NCBI GenBank assembly: GCA_964352715.1
Contig: CAYGSU010000048.1
Span: 1 to 31,871 of the forward strand
From: JAVKBW01 sp964352715
GTDB taxonomy: Bacteria; Pseudomonadota; Alphaproteobacteria; UBA8366; Aestuariispiraceae
DNA length: 31,871 nt
Reading direction: 5' to 3'
The position numbers and the translations under genes are program-made. Numbering within the stretch: position 1 is the first letter of the stretch; every line of letters starts with the position of its first letter. The notes beneath the pieces are model-generated. The model did no database searches. It was given only the letters and a program-made list of their open reading frames with translations, and was not told where the DNA came from. Positions 1-7,625 of the stretch are shown here, in pieces.

Positions 1-452
1 ATCTTGGTATCCGTCAGCAACACCTTGCCGCGCTCGCAATGGTCCAGCAGGCGGCCCGGCGTCGCGATCAGAACATCGACGCCACGGTCGAGCTTCTTTT
101 CCTGTTCGCTGAAGGACACACCACCGATCAGCAGAGCCATGCTAAGCTTGTGGTATTTGCCATAGGTTTCGAAATTCTCGGCGACCTGGGCGGCGAGTTC
201 GCGGGTCGGTTCAAGAATGACAGAGCGTGGCATCCGCGCACGGGCGCGGCCTTCTGCGAGAATATCGATCATTGGAAGGGTGAAAGCGGCGGTCTTGCCC
301 GTGCCCGTCTGAGCGCATGCCAGAATATCGCGGTTCATCAGGATAAGCGGAATCGCCTTTTCCTGGATCGGTGTCGGGGTTTCATAGCCCGCGTCGTGGA
401 CGGCGCGCAAAACGTCGTCGCCCAGGCCGAGATCGGTAAATGTTGTAGGCAT
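1..452 (-). CDS. DEAD-box ATP-dependent RNA helicase, N-terminal part (truncated by window edge)
   Basis: Reading the minus strand from ATG at 452 gives 150 codons with no stop before the window edge, so only the first RecA-like domain is present. Visible motifs in order are the Q motif (PTPIQ, about residue 26), Walker A AQTGTGKT (about residue 46), motif Ia PTRELA, a GG motif and motif Ib TPGRLLD. These define an RNA-unwinding ATPase of the RhlE/DbpA-like group that remodels structured RNA in the cytoplasm. The start is supported by AAGGAAC just upstream. The DEAD box and the C-terminal helicase domain lie outside, so the subgroup cannot be fixed; RhlE-like is my best guess. The gene is divergent from the isochorismatase-like gene. 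Confidence 0.93.
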   Translation of the reverse strand, partial: MPTTFTDLGLGDDVLRAVHDAGYETPTPIQEKAIPLILMNRDILACAQTGTGKTAAFTLPMIDILAEGRARARMPRSVILEPTRELAAQVAENFETYGKYHKLSMALLIGGVSFSEQEKKLDRGVDVLIATPGRLLDHCERGKVLLTDTK

Positions 453-562
453 GCGTTCCTTTGAACTTGTGTTTGGAACCATTTCGGTAAAATCAGGGAT
501 AGTATCGGTTCCGTGTAGCGATTTTGTAATTCCTGTACTCTTCGCTAATTACAACTGAATGG

Positions 563-592
563 TTGTCAGCTTCTATCGCTGGCGCGGATAAT
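563..592 (+). promoter_or_regulatory. putative sigma-70 promoter of the isochorismatase-like gene
   Basis: TTGTCA (563-568) and GATAAT (587-592) each match the -35 and -10 consensus at five of six bases and are 18 bp apart. Transcription would begin near 599 and give a leader of about 65 nt before the ATG at 665. The promoter also argues against starting translation further upstream in the same open frame. This is inferred from sequence only. Confidence 0.5.
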
Positions 593-664
593 ATGGTGGA
601 AACCCTGAGAGTCAATCGCAACGAGGCTCTTTGCCGCGGAACACCTAAGGAAAGGAACGAATTC

Positions 665-1207
665 ATGCTCATCGGTGCAAACCTGTCACAGTTGTTGATC
701 GTCGATGTGCAGGAAAAGCTTGCCCCGGCAATGCACGGTCTGGCGGCTGTCACGAAGTCGATCGGCCTGCTGACAAGCGCCGCAAGGGCTGTGTCCGTGC
801 CGATAACCGTGTCTGAACAGTATCCGAAGGGGCTCGGTCCCACCGCGGAAAACGTTGCTGACATGGTTGGCAATGCCCCGCGCTATGAAAAACTCCACTT
901 TTCGTGTTTTGGTGATCCAACATTATCGGAAAGGTTGTCCGACGCAGGGCGGGACATCCTGATTATTGCCGGCATAGAAGCCCATGTCTGCGTTCTTCAG
1001 ACAGCGCTTGGTGCCCTGGAGAGCGGGCTGAAACCGGTTGTCGTCGCGGATGCGGTCGCCAGCCGCACTCCGGAAAACCATGCCCTGGGTATCGCCCGGC
1101 TGCGGTCTGCCGGCGTGACCATCGCATCGGCCGAGATGGTCGCTTTCGAATGGATGGAGAAGGCCGGTACGCCGGCCTTCAAGTCCATCGCGCCGTTGCT
1201 GAAATAG
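665..1207 (+). CDS. isochorismatase-family cysteine hydrolase
   Basis: This is a 180-residue cytoplasmic protein of the isochorismatase-like (YcaC/nicotinamidase) fold. The catalytic triad can be placed: Asp14 in IVDVQEKL, Lys76 in YEKLHFS and Cys109 in GIEAHVCV, which also carries the family's cis-peptide segment. The family hydrolyses small amides, imides or vinyl ethers by a thioester mechanism. The substrate cannot be deduced here, because no siderophore or NAD-salvage genes lie next to it. ATG 665 is chosen because AAGGAAAGG lies 5-10 nt upstream and the conserved core begins within ten residues; the open frame extends upstream to 563 but lacks a ribosome site. The gene converges on the lipoprotein gene with a 12-bp gap. 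Confidence 0.85.
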   Translation: MLIGANLSQLLIVDVQEKLAPAMHGLAAVTKSIGLLTSAARAVSVPITVSEQYPKGLGPTAENVADMVGNAPRYEKLHFSCFGDPTLSERLSDAGRDILIIAGIEAHVCVLQTALGALESGLKPVVVADAVASRTPENHALGIARLRSAGVTIASAEMVAFEWMEKAGTPAFKSIAPLLK

Positions 1208-1219
1208 CGGCTCTCCGTT

Positions 1220-1798
1220 CTAGCAGAGCAGCGTGTTGTTACAGTTGTCTCCGGGTTGATTATCGCGCGGAACAATCGGCAGCAATTGGCGCGTAGCCAT
1301 GCGAATGGCCTCTCGATATGAATCCGACTGGAAAGCCGCAATAGGCGGCGCATCCAGCCGCAGCGAGGAGCGGTAATCTTCATCATAGCAGAAAACGAAT
1401 GTCAGATCCTTTACAGGGCCTGCCAGCGGATTGCTGAGCAATTCCGGTTTGGCGCAACTGCCGCGAACATGCACGTTATCGGCAATGTTCGCTGCGATCA
1501 TTACCCTTGTATGCTGGGGGGCATCCGGCGCCGGTGCCGGGGTGAAATCGATATCGATGATTTCCTTACCCTTTCGCATTTCTTCCGTAACGACCGTCAT
1601 GAAAGCTTCCTGATCGATATCGGCCGGAATATTGTAGAATTCGACCCGCATTTCCTTGTTTGCGTTCAAGTAGGCAAGCTGCGGGTGCTGATAGGTGCTT
1701 TCGTGGTGCAGCCTGCTGACAGTGTAATTGCCGGCGCAGGCGGTTAAAAAACCCATGGCGCAGAGCGCCACTGATTTAGCGAATAAAAACCGGACCAT
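1220..1798 (-). CDS. putative lipoprotein of unknown function
   Basis: The 192-residue product starts with a lipoprotein signal: positively charged start, hydrophobic stretch, and lipobox FLTAC with Cys21 as the lipidated residue. It is therefore probably anchored in a membrane and faces the periplasm. The mature part has four further cysteines, including one at the very C-terminus, which could form two disulfides. I do not recognise a domain. ATG 1798 is preferred over the in-frame ATG at 1813 because GAGGAG sits 6-7 nt before it. The gene has its own good promoter in the gap after parE, so it need not depend on parE transcription. Confidence 0.72.
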   Translation of the reverse strand: MVRFLFAKSVALCAMGFLTACAGNYTVSRLHHESTYQHPQLAYLNANKEMRVEFYNIPADIDQEAFMTVVTEEMRKGKEIIDIDFTPAPAPDAPQHTRVMIAANIADNVHVRGSCAKPELLSNPLAGPVKDLTFVFCYDEDYRSSLRLDAPPIAAFQSDSYREAIRMATRQLLPIVPRDNQPGDNCNNTLLC

Positions 1799-1839
1799 GA
1801 TAAATCTCCTCATGTGAAATATCGCCGTCCCAATACTCT

Positions 1840-1869
1840 ATTATATAGCGCGGGCGGGCCCGATGTGAA
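1840..1869 (-). promoter_or_regulatory. putative sigma-70 promoter of the lipoprotein gene
   Basis: On the minus strand TTCACA (five of six matches to TTGACA) is followed after 18 bp by a perfect TATAAT. The GC-rich spacer lies just beyond the parE stop codon. Transcription would start near 1833, about 35 nt before the lipoprotein ATG. Confidence 0.55.
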
Positions 1870-1892
1870 CGGTCTGATCGCTCACCAATTCG

Positions 1893-3890
1893 TCAGATAT
1901 CGATTTCCTTGACGAAGACAGCGTTTTCCTGAATGAAATCAAAGCGTTTTTCAGCTTTCTTTCCCATCAGGGCATCGACGAGATTGGCTGTGTTTCTCGC
2001 GTCTTCCAATTCGTCATCCCGCTTGCGGTCCGGCAGGGTCACCCGCATCAGGGTTCGTTTTGCCGGATCCATCGTGGTTTCCTTCAACTGAGCCGGCGGC
2101 ATTTCACCGAGGCCCTTGAACCTGCTGACATCGACTTTCGACTTCGACTTGAAGACGGTTTCCAGCAGTTCATCCTTGTGAGCGTCGTCACGGGCGTAGA
2201 CGGTTTTGCCGCCCTGGGTCAGCCGGTAAAGCGGTGGCAAGGCGAGGAACAGTCGGCCGGATTCCACCAGACCCGGCATTTCCCGATAGAAGAAGGTCAT
2301 CAGCAGCGAGGCAATATGCGCACCATCGACATCGGCATCCGTCATGATGACGACCCGCTCATAGCGCAGCTTGTCGAGGTCGAAGTCCCCGCGCACGCCG
2401 CAGCCGAGCGCCTGGGTCATGTCCTTGATTTCCTGGTTGCTCTGCAGCTTTTCGGTACTGGCGCTGGCGACGTTCAGGATTTTCCCGCGCAAGGGCAGAA
2501 TTGCCTGGGTACGCCGGTTGCGCGCCTGTTTCGCCGAACCGCCGGCGGAATCACCCTCAACCAGAAAAATCTCTGTCCCGTCAGAACCGCTGTCGGTGCA
2601 ATCGGCCAGCTTGCCGGGCAGGCGCAGTTTTCGTGTCGGCGACTTGCGCTGCAATTCCTTTTGCTGCCGCCGTTTCAGCCGCTCATCGACCTTTTCCAGA
2701 ATCCGTTCCATCAGATCCCGGGCCGATGCCGGATCTTCCGACAGCCAGTGATCGAACCGGTCTTTCAGCGCGTTCTCAACCAGCTTGCCGGCTTCCGGTG
2801 ATGCCAGTCTGTCCTTGGTCTGACCCTGGAACTGCGGTTCGCGAATAAAGACGGACAGCAGGGCGCAGCATTCACCCACGGCATCGTCGGCGGTAATCTG
2901 GGCCGCTTTCTTGTTGCTGGTCAGCTCGCCATAGGTGCGCAGCGATTTCGCCAGCGCCGAGCGCATGGCCGATTCGTGGCTGCCGCCCTGGGCCGTCGGG
3001 ATTGTGTTGCAGTAGGAGCTGACGAAGCCGTCGCCGTCATACGGCCAGTGAATAGCCCATTCGACTCGGCCAACACCGTCCTTTTCCTTCATTTCGCCGG
3101 CAAAGGCGCGCGGTGTGATCGTGGGGCGTGCGCCAAGCGATGCCGACAGATAGTCCTTCAATCCGCCGGGGAAATGCAGAACTTCCTTTTCCGGGATAGA
3201 GGCTTCGGCCTTGTCGCGCAGCAGGGAAGGGTCGCAGGCCCATCGTACCTCGACGCCCCGGAACAGATAGGCTTTCGAGCGGGCGAGACGGAACAAACGG
3301 TGCGGCCGCAAACGCGCCGATGTTCCGAAAATTTGCGTGTCCGGGCGGAACGAAACGGTGGTGCCACGCCGGTTGTTGATTTCGCCCAGATCTTCAAGTT
3401 TGCTGGTCGGATTGCCGCGCGAAAAGGTCTGCCGATAGAGTTTCTTGTCGCGCGCGACCTCGACGGTCATGGTTTCCGAAAGCGCGTTCACCACCGAAAT
3501 ACCGACCCCGTGCAGACCGCCGGATGTCTCATACGCCTTGCTGGAGAACTTTCCGCCGGAATGCAGTGTCGTCATGATGACTTCCAGCGCGGACTTGTCC
3601 TTGTATTTCGGATGCGGATCGACCGGAATGCCGCGGCCATTGTCGCGCAGCAGCACAGACCCGTCTTCCAGCAGGCTGATTTCGATGCGGTTGGCATGAC
3701 CGGCGACAGCCTCATCCATCGCGTTGTCGAGAATTTCAGCGACAAGGTGATGCAGGGCGTTCTCATCGGTCCCGCCGACATACATGCCGGGACGCCTCCG
3801 GACGGGTTCCAACCCCTCCAGAACTTCGATATCTTTTGCTGAATAGCCGCCGGGATCATCCGGCAGCGCGGCTTGGAACAAATCTGACAT
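1893..3890 (-). CDS. parE: DNA topoisomerase IV subunit B
   Basis: This is a full-length 665-residue type IIA topoisomerase ATPase subunit that pairs with ParC to decatenate daughter chromosomes. Visible elements are the GHKL ATP site (EILDNAMDEA about 52-61, DNGRGIPV 83-90, GGLHGVGISVVNA 124-136), the QTKDRL loop (357-362), the TOPRIM EGDSAGGSA (445-453) and DADVDG (518-523). ParE rather than GyrB is supported by the length, the lack of a GyrB-type insertion and the QARNR...LPLRGKILNVASAS sequence seen in alphaproteobacterial ParE. ATG 3890 begins the conserved product but has no recognisable Shine-Dalgarno sequence, and a TATAAT lies only six bases before it (see findings). It is divergent from the thioesterase gene. 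Confidence 0.95.
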   Translation of the reverse strand: MSDLFQAALPDDPGGYSAKDIEVLEGLEPVRRRPGMYVGGTDENALHHLVAEILDNAMDEAVAGHANRIEISLLEDGSVLLRDNGRGIPVDPHPKYKDKSALEVIMTTLHSGGKFSSKAYETSGGLHGVGISVVNALSETMTVEVARDKKLYRQTFSRGNPTSKLEDLGEINNRRGTTVSFRPDTQIFGTSARLRPHRLFRLARSKAYLFRGVEVRWACDPSLLRDKAEASIPEKEVLHFPGGLKDYLSASLGARPTITPRAFAGEMKEKDGVGRVEWAIHWPYDGDGFVSSYCNTIPTAQGGSHESAMRSALAKSLRTYGELTSNKKAAQITADDAVGECCALLSVFIREPQFQGQTKDRLASPEAGKLVENALKDRFDHWLSEDPASARDLMERILEKVDERLKRRQQKELQRKSPTRKLRLPGKLADCTDSGSDGTEIFLVEGDSAGGSAKQARNRRTQAILPLRGKILNVASASTEKLQSNQEIKDMTQALGCGVRGDFDLDKLRYERVVIMTDADVDGAHIASLLMTFFYREMPGLVESGRLFLALPPLYRLTQGGKTVYARDDAHKDELLETVFKSKSKVDVSRFKGLGEMPPAQLKETTMDPAKRTLMRVTLPDRKRDDELEDARNTANLVDALMGKKAEKRFDFIQENAVFVKEIDI

Positions 3891-3896
3891 GCCGTC

Positions 3897-3925
3897 ATTA
3901 TACTTTGCAGCCCAGGGGTCAACAA
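3897..3925 (-). promoter_or_regulatory. putative parE promoter, possibly giving a leaderless mRNA
   Basis: On the minus strand a perfect TATAAT (3897-3902) sits six bases upstream of the parE ATG. The best-spaced -35 is TTGTTG (3920-3925, 17 bp); a better-matching TTGACC (3917-3922) is only 14 bp away. With normal spacing the transcript would begin at or next to the start codon. Confidence 0.35.
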
Positions 3926-3976
3926 GCCTATACGGTGTGCATTCTAACTTTCATATACCAGATATAGGGGCTTTGA

Positions 3977-4399
3977 ATGAATGACGCTGAGACGGTTGGA
4001 AACGGCGAGGAACAGCCGTTCGGCGAGTTGCAACTGCGCACGCTGACGATGCCGGCGGACACGAATCCGGCTGGCGATATCTTCGGCGGCTGGCTTGTAT
4101 CGCAAATGGATATGGCCGGCGGCATTCTGGCGCGATCGGTGACGGAAGGCCGCGCTGTCACGGTTTCAATTGATTCCATGACCTTCCATCAACCGGTAAA
4201 GGTCGGCGATGTGATTGCCTGCTTCGGCGGTGTCGAGCGAATCGGGCGAACGTCGATCGCGTTGCGCCTGCAAGCCTGGGTTCTGCGGCAGGGACAGAAG
4301 CCCCGGGTCAAGGTGACCGAGGGTGTTTTCACTTTTGTCGCGGTTGACGCCAACGGTCGGCCGCGTGAAATCACCAAATCGAATGGAATCGAGGTTTAG
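3977..4399 (+). CDS. acyl-CoA thioesterase, YciA-like hot-dog fold
   Basis: The 140-residue protein matches the single-hot-dog acyl-CoA thioesterase family (YciA/ACOT type), which hydrolyses acyl-CoA to free fatty acid and CoA in the cytoplasm. Characteristic segments are TNPAGDIFGGWLVSQMD (about 29-45), containing the catalytic Asp, then the VSIDSMTFHQPVKVGD strand and VTEGVFTFVAVD. Length is as expected for the family. The start ATG 3977 follows a weak purine-rich region (TAGGGG, 7-12 nt upstream). It is the first gene of a plus-strand run and its stop lies six bases before the HAD gene. Chain-length preference cannot be read from sequence. Confidence 0.9.
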   Translation: MNDAETVGNGEEQPFGELQLRTLTMPADTNPAGDIFGGWLVSQMDMAGGILARSVTEGRAVTVSIDSMTFHQPVKVGDVIACFGGVERIGRTSIALRLQAWVLRQGQKPRVKVTEGVFTFVAVDANGRPREITKSNGIEV

Positions 4400-4405
4400 T
4401 CCAGC

Positions 4406-5056
4406 ATGCGCCCGAAGTTGTTCATTTTCGATTGTGACGGGGTGCTGGTCGACAGCGAGCCGATCATGAACCGACATCTTTCGGACAACCTTGCCGAATA
4501 TGGTCTGTTGCTGAGCCCGGAAGAATGCCTGATCCATTTCAAAGGCGGATCGATGTTCGATGTGACCGATTTTGCCGCAGGGCGTGGCATTGTCCTCCCC
4601 GAAGGGTGGACTGACAGTTTTTACAAATCCGTTTACACGGTTTTTGAGACAGGTGTACCTGTAGTCGAAGGCATACGCGACGTGCTCGACACACTCGACA
4701 AGGTGGGAATCCCTTACTGCGTTGCTTCGAACGGCAGCGAAGAAAAGATGCGGATCACACTCGGTCAGAACGACCTTTGGGAAAGGTTTGCAGACAGGTG
4801 CTTTTCAGCGCATCGATATGGACCGAGAAAACCCGACCCGACCATATTTCTCGCCGCTGCGGATCAATTCAATATCGCCGTATCAGACGTCATTGTGGTC
4901 GAAGACAGTGTCAGTGGTGCGAGAGCTGCAAAGAATGCCGGAATGCCATGCTTCGGGTTCGCACAACATGGGGACGGGTCCGAACTTGCTGCCGAGGGCG
5001 CCACAGTCATTCATGCGCTGCAGGAGATAATCGAATTCCTTGAAGCGGACAGTTGA
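4406..5056 (+). CDS. HAD-superfamily phosphatase (beta-phosphoglucomutase/Gph-like)
   Basis: This is a 216-residue HAD hydrolase of subfamily I. Motif I is FDCDGVLVDSEP with nucleophile Asp9 and acid/base Asp11, motif II is VASNGS, and motifs III/IV are the Lys of RKPDP and VVEDSVSGARAAKNAGM. The cap lies between motifs I and II. Members remove phosphate from phosphosugars, phosphoglycolate or similar small metabolites; the substrate is not predictable. It starts six bases after the thioesterase stop and is probably cotranscribed with it, although no strong ribosome site is seen before ATG 4406. The next gene's true start is 31 bp after its stop. Confidence 0.88.
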   Translation: MRPKLFIFDCDGVLVDSEPIMNRHLSDNLAEYGLLLSPEECLIHFKGGSMFDVTDFAAGRGIVLPEGWTDSFYKSVYTVFETGVPVVEGIRDVLDTLDKVGIPYCVASNGSEEKMRITLGQNDLWERFADRCFSAHRYGPRKPDPTIFLAAADQFNIAVSDVIVVEDSVSGARAAKNAGMPCFGFAQHGDGSELAAEGATVIHALQEIIEFLEADS

Positions 5057-5087
5057 AATCGACCAACGGCGGCAGAGATATAAGATC

Positions 5088-5729
5088 ATGCGACAGTTAA
5101 TTTTATCGGCGACGGTACTGGCCATTCTGACGCTCGGATTTTCCGGGCGGGCTTTTGCGCATCCTCACGGCTGGATCGATCTGAGGAGTACCCTGGTTCT
5201 TGACAATGACGGTCGTCTTGTCGCCTTCGAGCAGGAATGGCTGTTCGATGAATTCTACTCTGTCTTCGCAACCGATGGATGGGACATGGGGTCTGCTGCC
5301 GGAAAGCAGGCCCTGACGGACCTTGCCCGCGGAAATCTCGAAAACCTAAGGGCCTATAACTATTTCACGGAGCTTTTGGCCGACGGTGAACAGCAGTCGC
5401 TCGGTCCGGTAACCGAGTTCGAGACGGAATTTCGGAACGGCCGCATCTGGATGCGATTTGTCGCCCCGCTGGAAACGCCGCTTGATATGGTTTCCAAAAA
5501 TGTTTCGTACCAGGTGTTCGACCCGACCTATTATATCGAAATTTTGCATGCGAAGGGCGATGTTGTTGCATTCCGTGGCGGTGATGCCGGTCAGTGCAAA
5601 GGTATTCTTTCTGCGCCGACACCAACAATGGAGGCCGTATCGCTGGCGCAATCTCTGCCACCGGATGCCGTGCCCGATGAGTCTCTGGGTCGGCTTTTTG
5701 CAGAAAAGGTTGATATCGAATGCCGATAG
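5088..5729 (+). CDS. DUF1007 periplasmic protein, ZevA-like metal transport partner
   Basis: The 213-residue product has a Sec signal peptide ending in AFA, followed directly by HPHGWIDL, the hallmark start of mature DUF1007 proteins, where the histidines are likely metal ligands. In Haemophilus influenzae a DUF1007 protein (ZevA) works with a NicO-family permease (ZevB) in zinc uptake; the same pair occurs here, with the permease gene overlapping by ten bases. I infer a periplasmic accessory role in transport of zinc or another divalent metal. ATG 5088 is chosen because it begins the signal peptide; an upstream in-frame start overlapping the HAD gene would put charged residues before it. The metal specificity is not established. 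Confidence 0.82.
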   Translation: MRQLILSATVLAILTLGFSGRAFAHPHGWIDLRSTLVLDNDGRLVAFEQEWLFDEFYSVFATDGWDMGSAAGKQALTDLARGNLENLRAYNYFTELLADGEQQSLGPVTEFETEFRNGRIWMRFVAPLETPLDMVSKNVSYQVFDPTYYIEILHAKGDVVAFRGGDAGQCKGILSAPTPTMEAVSLAQSLPPDAVPDESLGRLFAEKVDIECR

Positions 5730-6703
5730 GTCTGCGGATTGCCGTGCCCGTAGGGGCGGTGCTTCTGCTTGCCATCGGGTTAGGCGTCATTGCCCTGGAT
5801 TCCGGCGCAATCCAGTCGCTGACGTTTTCCGGCCTCGTTACTGACATTCAGGCGGTGCAACGCGATCTGCACCAACAACTCGCATCATCCTTGAGAATGA
5901 TTCAGCAGGAAGGCGTCGCCGCTGCCTGGACTTTGATCAGTCTCAGCTTTTTCTATGGCGTTTTACATGCCGCCGGGCCGGGCCACGGAAAAGTTGTTAT
6001 CTCCACTTACCTGCTGACCCAGGAAAGCCAGCTGCGCCGGGGGCTGATCCTGGCGGCGCTGTCATCCCTTGTGCAGGGGATAACGGCCGTTGTCGCTGTT
6101 ACGGCGACAGTCGCCATACTGCAACTGACGCTTCGTCAGGCTCAGGGGGTTGCGACCAACCTCGAAACTGTCAGCTACGCACTGGTCGCGCTGGTAGGCC
6201 TGTTGTTGCTGATCTCGCGCATCCGCCGGCTCAAGAGCCGTTACGGTGGTCATTCAGATCAGGACCATGATCCCGCGCACGATCATGACGGCGAGGGATC
6301 TTGTTCTCATTGCGGGCACGCCCATGGTCCGTCCCGAGCCGATCTGGAGACGCCGCTTTCCATTGGTGGGTTGACGGCGATGGTCCTTTCAATCGGCATC
6401 CGGCCCTGCAGCGGCGGCATTCTGACCTTGCTGGTCGCCTACAGTCTGGATCTTCGGTGGGCCGGTGTCGCAGCAGTTCTGGCGATGTCGGTAGGGACGG
6501 CAATAACGGTGTGCGCCGTTGCTACGCTTTCGGTCTATTCCCGCAAGGGAGCCTTGCGCCTTGCCCGATTGCTGCCGGACGGAAACGGGGTTGTGTCCGT
6601 TATTGTTGACGGTGTCGCGATTATCGGCGGGCTCGTCATTCTTCTGGCCGGTTTGCTGTTATTGTATGCGACCTGGACCGCGCCGCTTCATCCGCTGCGC
6701 TGA
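5720..6703 (+). CDS. NicO/RcnA-family metal permease, ZevB-like
   Basis: This is a 327-residue inner-membrane protein of the nickel/cobalt transporter family (COG2215-type). It has an N-terminal membrane anchor, a periplasmic stretch, then helices carrying HAAGPGHGKVV (about 88-98) and GIRPCSGGILTLL, the two signature motifs. Between them lies a cytoplasmic or loop region rich in His and Asp (about 174-199) ending in CSHCGHAHG, a likely metal-binding sensor or buffer. Its ATG lies inside the end of the DUF1007 gene, which points to translational coupling. By analogy with Haemophilus ZevAB it may import zinc; RcnA-type export of nickel or cobalt is the alternative. Confidence 0.85.
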   Translation: MPIGLRIAVPVGAVLLLAIGLGVIALDSGAIQSLTFSGLVTDIQAVQRDLHQQLASSLRMIQQEGVAAAWTLISLSFFYGVLHAAGPGHGKVVISTYLLTQESQLRRGLILAALSSLVQGITAVVAVTATVAILQLTLRQAQGVATNLETVSYALVALVGLLLLISRIRRLKSRYGGHSDQDHDPAHDHDGEGSCSHCGHAHGPSRADLETPLSIGGLTAMVLSIGIRPCSGGILTLLVAYSLDLRWAGVAAVLAMSVGTAITVCAVATLSVYSRKGALRLARLLPDGNGVVSVIVDGVAIIGGLVILLAGLLLLYATWTAPLHPLR

Positions 6704-6757
6704 CGCATCTGTTCTCACGTGGTGATGGTGGCGGGAAACAACATCAGGGAGACGAAT

Positions 6758-7141
6758 ATGACGAAGGGACCCGTTGTTTTAATCGCATCCATTGCTGTTG
6801 CGATCGTCCCGTTCGTTGCCGGAACGGCACAGGCCGGCGAGGCGGATGTTGTTGGTGTCGACATAAACCGGCAGGGCGATGGCGCCTATCGCTTCGATGT
6901 AACGGTTCGGCATGATGACGAGGGCTGGGATCATTATGCCGACAAGTGGGTGGTCGAGGACGGCAGCGGTACGGTGCTGGGCGAGCGGGTTCTGCTGCAT
7001 CCCCATGTCAACGAACAACCGTTCACCCGGTCACTGTCAGGTGTCGATATTCCGAACAGTGTCGATACTGTCATCGTTCGTGCCCATGACAGTGTTCACG
7101 AATGGGGCGGCGCGGAAGTTCAGGTTGACGTGCCGAAGTAA
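6758..7141 (+). CDS. small secreted His-rich protein of unknown function
   Basis: The 127-residue protein has a signal peptide ending near TAQAG (about residue 27) and a mature region of about 100 residues that looks like a single beta-rich domain. It contains six histidines in suggestive positions: His52 and His59 in an acidic segment (RHDDEGWDHYAD), His81 and His83 in LLHPHV, and His110 and His114 in AHDSVHEW. I recall similar unnamed proteins in other alphaproteobacteria but no assigned function. It lies 54 bp behind the ZevB-like permease and 37 bp before a zinc-binding GFA gene, so a role in periplasmic metal handling is a reasonable guess. ATG 6758 has CAGGGAGA upstream; the in-frame ATG at 6719 does not. 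Confidence 0.72.
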   Translation: MTKGPVVLIASIAVAIVPFVAGTAQAGEADVVGVDINRQGDGAYRFDVTVRHDDEGWDHYADKWVVEDGSGTVLGERVLLHPHVNEQPFTRSLSGVDIPNSVDTVIVRAHDSVHEWGGAEVQVDVPK

Positions 7142-7178
7142 TCGGCACTCGGTTTTAACAGAGTAGGAGGAGGCGACG

Positions 7179-7598
7179 ATGGAACGCGTTGCACAGTGTG
7201 CCTGCGGCCAGTTGTCGGTCGTAGTGGCGGGTGATCCCGAATTTCACGGAATGTGTAGCTGCCTTGCGTGCCAGCGCATGACCGGCAGTGCCTTCGACTA
7301 TTCAGGCTATTGGCTCAAATCGGCCGTAAAGGAAATTTCAGGCGATCACCGGTCCTGGCGACGCCATGCCCAATCCGGCCGATGGTTTGAACAGCATTTC
7401 TGCAAGGATTGCGGATCAACCGTTTTCAGTTACGGCGAATTTGCGCCTGACATGATCAATATCGCCATCGGCAGTTTTGCCGACCCTGCATTCCCGCCAC
7501 CGGAATATGCCGTCTGGAACCTGCACAAACATTCCTGGGTCATGCCGCCGGAAGGCATTGAAAGCTTGGATGAACAACCGAACGAGGCCCCTGACTAA
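7179..7598 (+). CDS. GFA-family zinc-binding protein (Mss4-like fold)
   Basis: The 139-residue cytoplasmic protein carries the full cysteine pattern of the glutathione-dependent formaldehyde-activating enzyme (GFA, PF04828) family: Cys7 and Cys9 (CAC), Cys26, Cys28 and Cys31 (CSCLAC), and Cys75 and Cys78 (CKDCG). These bind structural and catalytic zinc. Few family members have a proven reaction; glutathione-formaldehyde condensation was claimed for one and most are uncharacterised. A strong ribosome site (AGGAGG) precedes ATG 7179. It ends the plus-strand run that begins with the thioesterase and converges on the methyltransferase-like gene with a gap of 27 bp. Its place after metal-transport genes may be functional or incidental. 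Confidence 0.85.
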   Translation: MERVAQCACGQLSVVVAGDPEFHGMCSCLACQRMTGSAFDYSGYWLKSAVKEISGDHRSWRRHAQSGRWFEQHFCKDCGSTVFSYGEFAPDMINIAIGSFADPAFPPPEYAVWNLHKHSWVMPPEGIESLDEQPNEAPD

Positions 7599-7625
7599 CG
7601 ACCAAACGTTCGAACGCTGTCCGGC

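Noticed and set aside
2976..3842. 288-codon plus-strand frame opposite parE
   Set aside because: It is fully antisense to parE with no ribosome site and no known domain.
7607..7616. CGTTCGAACG palindrome in the gap between the GFA and methyltransferase-like genes
   Set aside because: It is a short self-complementary sequence with no loop and no T-run, between convergent genes; it is probably chance and not a terminator.
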